A stretch of 64,000 nt of DNA from the NCBI RefSeq assembly GCF_010365865.1, contig NZ_CP048020.1:1984001-2048000 (forward strand), read 5' to 3'. Every line of letters begins with the position of its first letter. Positions within the stretch are counted from its first letter, which is position 1. This document shows, in pieces, positions 25,107 through 33,673 of the stretch. A program made the translations under genes and the position numbers. The notes beneath the pieces are model-generated. The model searched no databases. It was given only the letters and a program-made list of their open reading frames with translations, and was not told where the DNA came from. The DNA is from Treponema vincentii (lineage in GTDB: Bacteria > Spirochaetota > Spirochaetia > Treponematales > Treponemataceae).

Positions 25107-25220
25107 ATGAAACCTTACCCCTTTACTTGCAGTAGGAAGTTCTGCATAGTGCAATTATCTTTATGATAACCGTTTATATAATACCGAGCGGTATTATATA
25201 AGTCTTACTAAGGTTTCACT
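25107..25220. promoter_or_regulatory. Nested palindromes upstream of the glycan operon
   Basis: TTATATAATACCG (25174-25186) and CGGTATTATATAA (25189-25201) form a perfect 13-bp inverted repeat with a two-base centre. It is flanked at a distance by TGAAACCTTA (25109 onwards) and TAAGGTTTCA (from 25208), also exact complements. The region lies directly before the operon's first gene and should contain its promoter; the near-uninterrupted palindrome looks like an operator. No T-run follows, so a terminator is less likely. Confidence 0.6.
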
Positions 25221-25372
25221 GTGACCGAATATACTGAAACTTAACGATACTGTCAAGGACAGGATAAGAAGTCAAGATTTTTAAAAACTCACAAATCTAT
25301 AACCGAATATTTTTTGTAACTTTGCGATTCGCAGCGCCAGGTTCGTCTTTTCCGGATTTTCAGTTATTGTTA

Positions 25373-25657
25373 TTACTGATATGAAATATTCAGCTTATCG
25401 GTTATTTCGCTTTGTGTTTTTTCGCCTCGCTTTTTAGGCAGCATAAGAGCAAATTCAATATGTAATTCAGCTTCCACAGCATATTCCAACTGAAATTCGG
25501 GCAGCGGTATCGATATTCCCCGTACGATCTCGCTTTCCAAAATTCCATTTCCTGCTTTCGTCGCCATCTCCAAGGTTGTTTTTTTCAGTATTCTCAAAAG
25601 TAAGAACGTGTGGTAAGTCTTGGTAATAGACAGTTTATGGTATATAGTATGTGCCAA
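25373..25657 (-). CDS. Uncertain small ORF (64-94 residues)
   Basis: An open frame of 94 codons, or 64 from ATG 25567 which has TTGGAG nearby. The peptide MATKAGNGILESEIVRGISI continues with a helical, Glu/Leu-rich stretch (PEFQLEYAVEAELHIEFALM) that has protein-like composition. It runs divergently from the flavoprotein gene and the longer version would overlap that gene's ribosome site. I recognise no family. It may be a real small gene, or the 3' remnant of a larger one. Confidence 0.35.
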   Translation of the reverse strand: MAHTIYHKLSITKTYHTFLLLRILKKTTLEMATKAGNGILESEIVRGISIPLPEFQLEYAVEAELHIEFALMLPKKRGEKTQSEITDKLNISYQ

Positions 25658-25669
25658 GGAGTCTTACCT

Positions 25670-26146
25670 ATGAGAAGATCTGACAGAGAAGTAACCGACT
25701 ATCAACAAATAAAGTTGATTATTGAACAGGCAAAAGTAGTACATATCGGGATGATCGATAACGGCCGTCCGTATGTAGTACCAATGCAGTACGGTTTTGT
25801 ATTTACCGGCGGTAAGTTAACTCTCTATGTGCATTGCGCAAAAGAAGGCCGGAAACTCGATATCATCAAAAAGAACCCGTGTGTTTTTATTGAACTTGAA
25901 ACGAATGTTGCAATTGTTTCCGGCGGCGATGTTCCGTGTAAATACGGTTCGGAATATGCAAGCATTATGGGAGACGGAATAGTAGTTATTGTTGAAGATA
26001 TTTCAGAAAAGATTTTCGGATTGCAGCTTATGATGAAAACGCAAAGCGGCAGAGATTTTGAAATAACCGAACAGATGGCGGCATCGGTTACAGTGTTGCG
26101 TATCGATGTTCCGTGTGTAACAGCAAAGAGTAGGGTTAAAGCCTAA
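25670..26146 (+). CDS. Pyridoxamine 5'-phosphate oxidase-fold flavoprotein (Nim-like)
   Basis: 158 residues from ATG 25670, chosen because AAGGAG lies eight bases upstream. The split-barrel FMN fold of the Nim/PNPOx family is shown by MRRSDREVTD, VVHIGMIDNGRPYVVPMQYG, LTLYVHCAKEGRKLDIIKKN and VCFIE-like CVFIELET. Nim proteins reduce 5-nitroimidazoles; many relatives have unknown substrates, so the drug role should not be assumed. It is a single-gene unit ending at a double hairpin terminator. Confidence 0.88.
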   Translation: MRRSDREVTDYQQIKLIIEQAKVVHIGMIDNGRPYVVPMQYGFVFTGGKLTLYVHCAKEGRKLDIIKKNPCVFIELETNVAIVSGGDVPCKYGSEYASIMGDGIVVIVEDISEKIFGLQLMMKTQSGRDFEITEQMAASVTVLRIDVPCVTAKSRVKA

Positions 26147-26171
26147 GCTTATCATAGAAGAGACTTTCCTG

Positions 26172-26237
26172 ATTGAACAACTGCACAAAGTGTCACCTTT
26201 GGAAGTTGTTCAATTTGTAGCGTACTTACAAGCTACA
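26172..26237. terminator. Two adjacent hairpins between convergent genes
   Basis: ATTGAACAACT (26172-26182) pairs with AGTTGTTCAAT (26204-26214), followed directly by TGTAGC (26216-26221) with GCTACA (26232-26237). They lie between the convergent flavoprotein and solute-binding genes; the first stem is flanked by T-rich sequence on the right. Confidence 0.6.
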
Positions 26238-26279
26238 GTGTCTGTTTACCTTAAACTCATCACTGCGTATAACCACAGG

Positions 26280-27548
26280 TTAGGGTTTATACCACTGTGC
26301 AAGCCCTTCCGCTAAAGCATTGGCAGCTTGCTGGGGAGTTTTTTCTCCTTTCATAACGGCAACTACACCATCATTCAGCAAAGTATAGCCGGAAGGCGTT
26401 CCGTTCATCAACCTTGGCCATACAAAGCGAACATCCTGCCCTCGCCCGGTAAGAAGTGCATAAATTTCGGCACCTTGAGAACTTTCGATAGGAATACTCC
26501 CATTGAACATAGAATAAAAACCGCTCGGCAAATATTTTGCGACAACGGTGGCTCCTTCGGCTGTACAAAGCCACGACAAGAAATCCCAAGCCTCTTTTTG
26601 ATGCGTTCCGTTCGCATTCATCGCTATTCCTACATCAACATGGAAGCAAATTTCAGGCTGTTTTCCGGCCGGAGGTGGAAATGCGAAATTTCCCCACTGA
26701 AACGGTAACTCTTTAAAGCTGTCGAGTGTCCAGGAACCGTCAGCATACATAGCCGCTTTACCCGTTGCGAAAAGCATATTTGAATCAGCATACGTTAATG
26801 ATTCAAAATTTTCGAAACAATAGGGGGCAATATCCTTCATTGCAGAAAAGGCTGCAACCATATCACCATCGTTAAAAGGACGCAAGCCGTTTTCATATTC
26901 ATGCCTGCCTTTTTCGCCGCCGATAAAGTTCGGTAATAATCCCATCATAAAACATTCATTGATATCCCATCCATCGGCAAGTCCGTTTGCAAATGGGGTA
27001 TATCCGGCATCTTTTAAATCTTTGCAGGCAAGCAAAAGTTCTTCCCATGTGGTGGGAATAGCGAGATCTACTCTTCCAAAAATATCTTTATTATAATAAA
27101 TACTCTGCACCACGGCAGCAACAGGAACTGCGAAAGATTTACCGTCAGAGCCTCGCCATGCATCTTTACTGCTTTCGGAAAAATGTTCTTCTAAATATGG
27201 TAAATTGCTTATATCTACCAAAAAACCCTTCTCATACAATTCCATACCGATTGCATAAGAGCGAGCAAACATTAAATCCGGATCGGATCCACTATCCAAC
27301 TGCATACGAAGCTCTGTATTGTAATTGGGTGGGTTGATCGGCTTAAATTGAATAGATACGCCGCTTACTTTTTCATATTCGGCAAGTAAGCGAGTCCATG
27401 CTCCCAAATCATCTGTACGCCATGATCCCAGTGTTAAAACAGTTTTTTCTGCATTTTTTCTTGTACTTTTTACACATCCCAAACAAACCGTAGTGGCACA
27501 AAATATCATAAAAAGCAGCATTAGGATTGCGATAAATCTTCTCTGCAT
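26280..27548 (-). CDS. ABC transporter solute-binding lipoprotein (family 1, sugar type)
   Basis: 422 residues from ATG 27548 (GGAGGAAAAT upstream). A hydrophobic signal (AILMLLFMIFCATTVCLGC) ends in a lipobox, so it is anchored to a membrane facing the periplasm. The mature part has VLTLGSWRTDD, DPDLMFARSYAIGM, IYYNKDIFG-PTTWEELLLAC and AMYADGSWTLDSF, all typical of family 1 binding proteins for oligosaccharides. No permease or ATPase lies next to it, so it is an orphan that must work with components encoded elsewhere. Substrate not determined. Confidence 0.9.
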   Translation of the reverse strand: MQRRFIAILMLLFMIFCATTVCLGCVKSTRKNAEKTVLTLGSWRTDDLGAWTRLLAEYEKVSGVSIQFKPINPPNYNTELRMQLDSGSDPDLMFARSYAIGMELYEKGFLVDISNLPYLEEHFSESSKDAWRGSDGKSFAVPVAAVVQSIYYNKDIFGRVDLAIPTTWEELLLACKDLKDAGYTPFANGLADGWDINECFMMGLLPNFIGGEKGRHEYENGLRPFNDGDMVAAFSAMKDIAPYCFENFESLTYADSNMLFATGKAAMYADGSWTLDSFKELPFQWGNFAFPPPAGKQPEICFHVDVGIAMNANGTHQKEAWDFLSWLCTAEGATVVAKYLPSGFYSMFNGSIPIESSQGAEIYALLTGRGQDVRFVWPRLMNGTPSGYTLLNDGVVAVMKGEKTPQQAANALAEGLAQWYKP

Positions 27549-27687
27549 ATTTTCTCCTCCGCAATTATGACGAGTAAAATGGACTCTCCCCAAATCTTCT
27601 GCGAAAATATCCGTAACATACACCGGTAATTGGTCTCTGTCAATCTGTTAAAATGAGCGTGTCAATGGAATAAGGATGGAATACAAC

Positions 27688-28272
27688 TTAAAAATTAGCA
27701 AGAAAATAAATACCAAGAAAGATAGCTAAGCGGGCTTTCTCTGCCGGAAGCCTAGGTTGCACCGTTAGACATTCAAGATAATACCAAAAAAGTCCGAAAT
27801 CGGGATCTATACGAATGGCGTACTCTAAAAAACCTTCACTGTCGATTTGCCGACCGAAAAGCAATAATACCACATCATGCAAAACGCCGAGGCATTCAGG
27901 CAGCAAGTCCGCGTAAGCAGCCGGATTTTCTGCCTGCTGCATGGATTCACAAAAACAGCGGAGGCGATATAGAATATCCTCTTTTACATCTTCGTCGGCT
28001 TTTTCAACCCACATCTTATCGACAAGCAGCTGTACATTTTTTTCAAAGCTACGGATAAGGTTGATTTGATAGTGCCGAGTAATCGGCTCGGTACCTGTAA
28101 ATACCTGTTCGAAGGACCCGCTCGCATCAAAAGCCCTCGCAATAAGCAATGCTTGTACGGCAGACACTTCAGCCTCCTCCGCTGCAAGAAAGGCGGGAAG
28201 ATATTCAACCGCCGCCTTCCGTATCTGTTCCGGCAGCTGCATACCCACATCGTTAAAGATAGATTTAAGCAT
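27688..28272 (-). CDS. Conserved-looking protein of unknown function
   Basis: 194 residues, mostly helical, rich in Ala, Leu and Glu, with no signal peptide or membrane segment. Examples are AAVEYLPAFLAAEEAEVSAV, HYQINLIRSFEKNVQLLVDK and ECLGVLHDVVLLLFGRQID. Codon use matches its neighbours. It is preceded by a spacer of about 180 bases and stands alone. The final segment ARLAIFLGIYFLANF is hydrophobic and could touch a membrane. I do not recognise the family. Confidence 0.65.
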   Translation of the reverse strand: MLKSIFNDVGMQLPEQIRKAAVEYLPAFLAAEEAEVSAVQALLIARAFDASGSFEQVFTGTEPITRHYQINLIRSFEKNVQLLVDKMWVEKADEDVKEDILYRLRCFCESMQQAENPAAYADLLPECLGVLHDVVLLLFGRQIDSEGFLEYAIRIDPDFGLFWYYLECLTVQPRLPAEKARLAIFLGIYFLANF

Positions 28273-28452
28273 GCCTAAAAATGGTCTTTAATTTATTTTT
28301 TGTCAAGTAGTTTCCCCTTTATGTTCCAGTTTAAGATCATGGTGAATGAACAGAGGGCATTTTAGGGAAAACCTCTAAAAACGGCAAACCTACCGGTTCG
28401 TCCTACAAGGACATGATTTATCACATTCGCTCTAGGGGGAATTAGAGTCTTT

Positions 28453-28995
28453 TTATATCGTTTTTTCGTAGATAAAAGCCCTCTTGTCCCCGAACCATGC
28501 AAACCGGTCTAAAATTTGTGTGCGGATAAAGCCTTGTTTTTCATAAATCCTGATTGCTTTATGCCAATCTTCATGCACAAGCAAGACGACCTGTTCCACC
28601 TGCGGAAAAACGACGGCGATGCGTTCTATAGCAGAAGCAAAAAATTTTTCGGCAATGCTTTGTCCGCGTACTTCCGGCAACAATGCAAAAGAAGATATAT
28701 ACAACACCGTTCCTGCAGGCTGATGACGTTCTCGTACCGAATGTCCGAGTGCAAACGCGCCGACGTCCATCTGTAAGGCATCCCATAGTTCAGCCGTAAA
28801 ATAACCGCACACCGATTGCGTATCAGCTTTAACAAGAACATAATTGCAACCGGAAGTATATGCGATGCGATCGGCAAATACACTTTCGTCCTCAACGATG
28901 TTTTCTTCAAAGCTTTGCCGTTCCACCTGCATAACCGCAGCCAAATCTCTCGGTTCCGCCTTTCTTACGCTATACCCTTTTGCTACCATTATCAC
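28453..28995 (-). CDS. GNAT-family N-acetyltransferase
   Basis: 180 residues (or 178 from the second ATG, 28989). The GNAT fold is indicated by YSVRKAEPRDLAAVMQVERQ at the N-terminus, a central strand VLYISSFALLPEVRGQSIAE with the acetyl-CoA-binding R-G-x-S-I-A variant of the RxxGxG/A loop, and HEDWHKAIRIYEKQGFIRTQ at the end (the usual N-x-x-A-x-x-h-Y-x-x-x-G-F motif with H-K in place of N). Substrate unknown. It lies upstream of a hairpin element and has its own short leader. Confidence 0.85.
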   Translation of the reverse strand: MIMVAKGYSVRKAEPRDLAAVMQVERQSFEENIVEDESVFADRIAYTSGCNYVLVKADTQSVCGYFTAELWDALQMDVGAFALGHSVRERHQPAGTVLYISSFALLPEVRGQSIAEKFFASAIERIAVVFPQVEQVVLLVHEDWHKAIRIYEKQGFIRTQILDRFAWFGDKRAFIYEKTI

Positions 28996-29019
28996 TACCC
29001 CAAGGCAACCACATCAGAT

Positions 29020-29131
29020 ACACGAATCGAATACCGCAGAATAGATAGGCTGTAAGACCATTTGAGACGCAACACGGCGAAACTCTGGTTGAACAGCCTA
29101 TCTATTCTGCGGGCTGTTATTCGTGCGGAGA
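29020..29131. repeat. Long inverted repeat, member of the dispersed structured-repeat family
   Basis: CCGCAGAATAGATAGGCTGT (29034-29053) is complementary to ACAGCCTATCTATTCTGCGG (29092-29111), and CACGAAT/ATTCGTG (29021-29027, 29118-29124) extends the stem outwards. The inner part holds GACCATTTGA and ACTCTGGTTGAA, which match the core of the elements near 36.4 and 61.0 kb (there GACCATTTGAACC and TTCGACCAGAGTT on the other strand). The outer arms differ between copies while the core is shared. Confidence 0.75.
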
Positions 29132-29138
29132 GCTTAAT

Positions 29139-29163
29139 ACCCCGACGCTTGCGTCGGGGTTGT
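29139..29163. terminator. GC-rich hairpin terminator
   Basis: CCCCGACGC and GCGTCGGGG form a perfect nine-base-pair stem with a two-base loop, with TTGTTGATT on the right and AATA on the left. It follows the uracil-DNA glycosylase-like gene on the minus strand and precedes the GNAT gene. Confidence 0.65.
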
Positions 29164-29202
29164 TGATTAAAAGAATCTGCTGTATTTGCCCCGAGCTCCT
29201 CA

Positions 29203-29997
29203 TCACCACCCCAAGATCGCTTTACGATGCAGTAAGCCTATTATGCGAAGATTTTCTTCCGCAGATTTATGCTGATCACCCAGTTTTTTAAAATCGATAG
29301 CAAAGCAGTTCATCGAAAAATGCTGAAATACATAGACCGGCGCATCGGATTTTCCGCCGTATTGCCGTTGCAGCTCATCCGCATAAGCGGTAAAAAGAGA
29401 TTTTTTTCTTAATTCGCCGTACCCCACCAGCCAAAGCGGACAACCGAGTGCTTTCTGCAGGGCAGCGGTATGGGAAGCGAGCCATTGTTGCGTTTCTTCA
29501 AAAAGGCTGCGGAATTGTTCACCGCCATTTTTGAGTAAGTAATTAAGCTCCTTCGTTTTTGCCGTATGAATAGGAGTTTTGTTGAGGATGATAGCCTCTC
29601 GCCTAAAATCGATGTTGAGTTCGGGATTGCGGCGAAAAAAGCCTTCCGCGACCTTCCCCGCCTGACCTACCAAATAGCGCTGATTTTTATGCAGCTGTTC
29701 GTTTTTTCCCGGATTATCACTAACGATAATCAGTTTTATTTGATCGGAGCCTTGTAGTTCGTCCAAACTATGGTTGTAGACAATGGGGGTTTCCTGCGGG
29801 TAGGCAGGGGTTTTGTTCTCCGCCGCTGCTGCTTGCTGTAACAAATGCAGCACACCTCGCCCAGCCGATTTTTCTACGGATGACACTGCTTCATTAGGGG
29901 CTGAATATTCATAGCCACAGCGGGTAAGCCATTGCCGACATGACGTTTTAAAATCGGTTCTAAAGGCGGAAAAAGCCTGCCACTCTCTTTCGGTCAT
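29203..29997 (-). CDS. Uracil-DNA glycosylase superfamily-like protein
   Basis: 264 residues. The core IKLIIVSDNPGKNEQL then RYLVGQAGKVAEGFFR resembles motif 1 of family 4/5 glycosylases (GE.PG..E...G.PF.G.AG..L), with the catalytic acidic position replaced by Asn, as in several atypical members. The sequence continues with ILNKTPIHTAKTKELN (compare YITNVVKC) and VFQHFSMNCFAIDF (compare the HPS motif). The altered catalytic residues mean glycosylase activity is doubtful. It overlaps none of its neighbours but follows the EamA gene direction, 4 bases from it. Confidence 0.65.
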   Translation of the reverse strand: MTEREWQAFSAFRTDFKTSCRQWLTRCGYEYSAPNEAVSSVEKSAGRGVLHLLQQAAAAENKTPAYPQETPIVYNHSLDELQGSDQIKLIIVSDNPGKNEQLHKNQRYLVGQAGKVAEGFFRRNPELNIDFRREAIILNKTPIHTAKTKELNYLLKNGGEQFRSLFEETQQWLASHTAALQKALGCPLWLVGYGELRKKSLFTAYADELQRQYGGKSDAPVYVFQHFSMNCFAIDFKKLGDQHKSAEENLRIIGLLHRKAILGW

Positions 29998-30001
29998 CGG
30001 A

Positions 30002-30949
30002 TTACTTAACTTTTATCTGAGAAAAAATTTTTCTGAATACATTACTGCTCAATTTTTTCTTGAGGAATCCCAGCTTGGTTTCGGAAATTACGATAGCGAT
30101 AAAAATAAAAGCACACCCGATTAAAAGCGAAGCCGTTACCTCTTCATGCCAGAATGCGATGGCAAGGATAATACCGAATACCGACTCAAGAGAGAATATG
30201 AGCGCAGCTGTCGATGCGATAACCTCCCGTTGACCGATTGCCTGCAGTATATTAGTCAGCGACATACAAATAATACCTAAATAAAGAGCGGCAAAAACGG
30301 ACTGCCCGTTCCAGACGATTTTAGCACTGTCTTCAAAAAAATAGGTATATAAACCTGCATAGATGGCTCCGAAAAACAAATTTCCGATCGTGAGCAAAAT
30401 CGGATCCATGGTGTCGACATATCGTCCGAGATATACAAGGTAGGCGCCGAAAACCACGCTGCCTATCAGAGCGAGGAAATCACCGAGATTTAAACCGACA
30501 TCGGAAGTTTTTAAAAGGTTCGGCATCGAAATGAAGCTGATACCGACTAGACAGACAACAGCAGCGATAACGTGATAAATATTCGGCTTTCTTTTCCATA
30601 CGAACCATGCAATAAACGGAGTGATAACGCAATAGGTCGCGACCAAAAAACCGCAGCGCCCCGGCGGGCATCCTGCAGCAATGGAAAGATTTTGCATCAA
30701 ATACCCAATGGTCATCAGAAAGCCGAGAAAAGCGCAAACGGTAACGTATGATCGGGACAAGTTTTTTAACCGTTTGATAAAAACCAGCATCAACACCCCG
30801 CCTCCGATGGCGCACCGCAAAAAGACCAAAAAGGCAGGAGGGAAATAGCTGCTTGTACTGCTGATAGCGACAAAGGTAGTCCCCCAAAATATTGCCGCAA
30901 CCAAGAGCGCAACATGCGCACCGATTTCTTTTTTTGTAAGTTTACTCAT
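30002..30949 (-). CDS. EamA/DMT-family exporter
   Basis: 315 residues with about ten membrane segments and two EamA repeats: HVALLVAAIFWGTTFVAIS plus PAFLVFLRCAIGGGVLML, then GDFLALIGSVVFGAYLVYLG and ASTAALIFSLESVFGIILAI. These are the signatures of drug/metabolite transporters of the inner membrane. It ends in a charged tail (KLGFLKKKLSSNVFRKIF). Start codon lies four bases after the stop of the small 30953 gene, so both are cotranscribed. Substrate unknown. Confidence 0.9.
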   Translation of the reverse strand: MSKLTKKEIGAHVALLVAAIFWGTTFVAISSTSSYFPPAFLVFLRCAIGGGVLMLVFIKRLKNLSRSYVTVCAFLGFLMTIGYLMQNLSIAAGCPPGRCGFLVATYCVITPFIAWFVWKRKPNIYHVIAAVVCLVGISFISMPNLLKTSDVGLNLGDFLALIGSVVFGAYLVYLGRYVDTMDPILLTIGNLFFGAIYAGLYTYFFEDSAKIVWNGQSVFAALYLGIICMSLTNILQAIGQREVIASTAALIFSLESVFGIILAIAFWHEEVTASLLIGCAFIFIAIVISETKLGFLKKKLSSNVFRKIFSQIKVK

Positions 30950-30952
30950 AGG

Positions 30953-31405
30953 TTAATCCAACCAATATATTTTATCGGGAGCTTGTTCTCGTAAAAAAAT
31001 TTTTCGATATCGCTGTGAGTGCTGTACCCGCACATCATCGGGAAAATACACATTATGCAAAAACCATACGGCATCCAAAAGATCGCCAAAGGAATCAGAG
31101 CACGAGTATCGGTAGTACAGTGGGGATTCTTCAAGCAGCGCACGCATTGCGAGGTCATGCGTATGGTACGGATCGATCGCTTGCCGCAAATTACTCCGCA
31201 AGCCTCCATACCACGCATGCGTGATCGCCAGTAAATTGAGCCGCTTATGTGTATCCATATAATACAACTCGTACATACCGGCTATCGCGGGAACGGAAGT
31301 CGTAACTTTATACTTGTCGGCACGTGTCAAAGCTGTCCATGTCAGAGTATAATAGGCATCGTTTTTATCTTCTTCTTTTATGATAATAGGTTTTAGTTCA
31401 AGCAT
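30953..31405 (-). CDS. Conserved-looking hypothetical protein
   Basis: 150 residues, hydrophilic, rich in Tyr, Arg and His (NDAYYTLTWTALTRADKYKV, LNLLAITHAWYGGLRSNLRQ). It has no signal peptide or recognisable domain. Tight coupling with the EamA transporter (3-base gap) suggests a joint function. AIDPYHTHDLAMRALLEESP resembles no motif I know. Codon use is like the neighbouring core genes. Confidence 0.65.
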   Translation of the reverse strand: MLELKPIIIKEEDKNDAYYTLTWTALTRADKYKVTTSVPAIAGMYELYYMDTHKRLNLLAITHAWYGGLRSNLRQAIDPYHTHDLAMRALLEESPLYYRYSCSDSFGDLLDAVWFLHNVYFPDDVRVQHSQRYRKIFLREQAPDKIYWLD

Positions 31406-31462
31406 ACTCTCCGTTTACTATAGCATATACCGCCGAAATTGGCTAGCAAGTACAGGAATAGA

Positions 31463-31630
31463 CCTCGAGGCAATCGCATCAGGGCGTTTTTTTAGCAACT
31501 ACACGGGATAATAAAGGCTGTTTAGTCATTGATCTTCCCCATCCGGTTAATTACGGAATATCTGTTGTGTTAAGAGGACTAATTTTTGTGAAGTAACGAA
31601 GTAGATGCTCGCATATTTTCAAAGGAAAAA
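31463..31630. repeat. Degenerate copy of the dispersed repeat, inverted, lacking the hairpin array
   Basis: GGCAATCGCATCAGGGCG (31470 region) followed by TTTTTTTAGCAAC matches, in reverse orientation, the right end of the element at 40930-40958. AAGTAACGAAGTAGATGCTCG (about 31590-31610) matches the segment at 40760-40790. The part between, which holds two GGA-loop hairpins at 40813-40910, is absent here. Its left part covers the last codons of the rlmK-like gene. Confidence 0.65.
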
Positions 31631-32673
31631 GTTGTACTGCGCCGTATCTTCCACAACCGGTGAATTTTTTTATTCCGAAAATCTTCCGGTATCGACTGTG
31701 TGCTGATATCCTGCACGGTAAAGAGCGTATTTTGACAAACAAACTTATCCGCTCCCATGCTGCCGGAGAGATTATCCGAAAGTTCCGCCGTGTTAAAACG
31801 CAGTGTCCGCGAATTCGTAGAAAAGTACAAAACACCTTCTTCCGCCAATACCTGACAGCAGCTGCGGATTAAATCCTGCCAATGCCGGTTCACATCGAAG
31901 AATTGAGGTGTCCGCTTTGAATTGGAAAACGTCGGCGGGTCGCAAATAATGATATCCCAGCGCTCCTTCCGTTTTGCTGCCTGCTCCAAAAAAAGACGGA
32001 CATCATTCTGCACAAACCGGCAGCGGTCGGGATCGGCGACACCGTTCAGCTGAACATTTTCATGCGCCCATTGCAAATAGTTTTTTGATAAGTCAACCGA
32101 ACAAACCTGCCGCGCTCCATTTACCAACGCATGAACGGAAAAAGAAGCGGTATAGCAGAATAGATTCAATACCGTCTTTCCGGCGGCGCTTTCGGCAACG
32201 GCAAGCCGAGCCGGACGGTGATCAAGAAACAGTCCGGTATCGAGATAATCGGATACATTGACAAAGAAGCGGCACTTACCTTCCCGCACGATAATCCGCT
32301 TTCCGCTGTCGGCAATCTTTTCGTATTGAGCTTCACCGCGCTGCCGTCTTCGGCATTTCTGGTATACCTGCGCCGCAGAAATCTGTAAAGCAGCGCACAA
32401 CGCTTCCGTCAACTCCGAGAGAGAGGCTGTCGTTTTACCTTCTTTATTACGGGGAGACCGTTCATATTCGGTGAGTACCGCAAATATGCGATCGGTTTTA
32501 TCTTCAATATAAAGATCGACGTCAACAGATATTTCAGGAATGTCTTTATCATACAAGCGATAGGCGAAGATGCCTAACCGCCGTGCATATTTCTTGAGGT
32601 GTTTATATCGCTTTACAAGGCGGTTATAAAACAGTGTCGTCTGAGTTTGGTTCGATAATCCGAAGGAATTCAT
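31579..32673 (-). CDS. rlmK: 23S rRNA (guanine-N7)-methyltransferase, RlmK/RlmL C-terminal type
   Basis: 364 residues. The N-terminal part (FYNRLVKRYKHLKKYARRLG, YRLYDKDIPEISVDVDLYIE) and the SAM domain (YLDTGLFLDHRPARLAV, VLNLFCYTASFSVHALVNGA, ICDPPTFSNSK, IHRLWKI) correspond closely to the C-terminal half of E. coli RlmKL, which makes m7G2069 in 23S rRNA. Here it is a separate gene without the RlmL half. The last ~17 residues (FSFENMRASTSLLHKN) are encoded by a dispersed repeat that overlaps the gene end, so the natural C-terminus was probably replaced. It is cytoplasmic. Confidence 0.85.
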   Translation of the reverse strand: MNSFGLSNQTQTTLFYNRLVKRYKHLKKYARRLGIFAYRLYDKDIPEISVDVDLYIEDKTDRIFAVLTEYERSPRNKEGKTTASLSELTEALCAALQISAAQVYQKCRRRQRGEAQYEKIADSGKRIIVREGKCRFFVNVSDYLDTGLFLDHRPARLAVAESAAGKTVLNLFCYTASFSVHALVNGARQVCSVDLSKNYLQWAHENVQLNGVADPDRCRFVQNDVRLFLEQAAKRKERWDIIICDPPTFSNSKRTPQFFDVNRHWQDLIRSCCQVLAEEGVLYFSTNSRTLRFNTAELSDNLSGSMGADKFVCQNTLFTVQDISTQSIPEDFRNKKIHRLWKIRRSTTFSFENMRASTSLLHKN

Positions 32674-32750
32674 AAAACATGGTTATGGCACCTTAATACG
32701 TAATAATACATTCTTAAAGTCCCATGATCAAAAATAGGAGAAAATAATTA

Positions 32751-33398
32751 CTATTCGCTCGCTTGCTGAATACGGGTATTCATCATAACACCTAAAAGCG
32801 CATAGCCTGAGGTAAGATCTTCCTGCTGAACAAGGACATTATCGGGCACTTTGATTTTAACATTTGTAAAATTCCAGATCGCGTCAATTCCGGCTTCTAC
32901 CAATTGATCGGCAATAGCCTGTGCACTAGGTGAAGGCGCAGTTAAAATTGCTAATGCAGGATGCAAAGCGTTAATTTCCTCGGTTAATTTATTCATTGCG
33001 AAAATCGGGATACCGTGAATTTTTTTTCCGATCTTGCTTTTGTCACTGTCAAAAGCTGCGCAAATTTCCAATCCGTGGTCTCTAAATCCTTGATATCCGG
33101 TGAGTGCGGTTCCAAGATTGCCTGCCCCAATAAGAATCGCTCTTTGCAACGTATCCCAGCGAAGGAAATGTTCAATAGCTGCGATGAGATCTTCAACCGG
33201 ATACCCTTTCTTCGGCTTACCGATAATACCGGTAATAGCCAAATCTTTCCGAACTTGGATCGGCTCAAGGTGTAGCTCTTCAGCGATAACGGTACCGGAA
33301 ATATACGGATATCCATCAGCTTGGGCTTGCTTTACTATATGCAAATAGGACGGTAATCTTCTGATTGACGGCACTGCAGGTATCTTTAACTTTTTCAT
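32751..33398 (-). CDS. rex: Redox-sensing transcriptional repressor Rex
   Basis: 215 residues. Winged-helix DNA-binding N-terminus (PSIRRLPSYLHIVKQAQADG, ISGTVIAEELHLEPIQVRKD) followed by a Rossmann domain with LIGAGNLGTALTGY and FDSDKSKIGKKIHGIPIF, as in Rex proteins that sense the NADH/NAD+ ratio. The dimerisation helix is at the C-terminus (DLTSGYALLGVMMNTRIQ). It is a single gene. In anaerobes Rex controls fermentation and energy genes; target sites in this window were not identified. Confidence 0.93.
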   Translation of the reverse strand: MKKLKIPAVPSIRRLPSYLHIVKQAQADGYPYISGTVIAEELHLEPIQVRKDLAITGIIGKPKKGYPVEDLIAAIEHFLRWDTLQRAILIGAGNLGTALTGYQGFRDHGLEICAAFDSDKSKIGKKIHGIPIFAMNKLTEEINALHPALAILTAPSPSAQAIADQLVEAGIDAIWNFTNVKIKVPDNVLVQQEDLTSGYALLGVMMNTRIQQASE

Positions 33399-33615
33399 TC
33401 AAATCACCTTACTTGTTGAAACTCAAGGATTAATAGTCTTGCAATCCTCTATAATAGTTCTTGTTTATGATATAAGTAAAAGAATGAAAGGTCAAGCGGT
33501 AATCAACATCCGGCGCAGTGCGTCGTGGTATTAAACCGCATGAATAATTATCGTGTAATAATCGCCGGTGGTTATTAAATGCCCCGGAATTTGAAAATCT
33601 AAAATAATCGGCCTC

Positions 33616-33673
33616 TTGACACTTGCAAAAAAATAACTGACAATAAGTCGGTATTCTAATAAAATACCGACTT
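33616..33673 (+). promoter_or_regulatory. Promoter with an 11-bp inverted repeat at the start point
   Basis: TTGACA (33616-33621), 17 bases, then GACAAT (33639-33644) make a good sigma-70 promoter. AAGTCGGTATT (33645-33655) and AATACCGACTT (33663-33673) are perfect complements directly after it, so the predicted start lies inside the repeat. It could be an operator or a 5'-end hairpin that stabilises the message. AAGGAAGGGGG and ATG 33699 follow. Confidence 0.55.
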
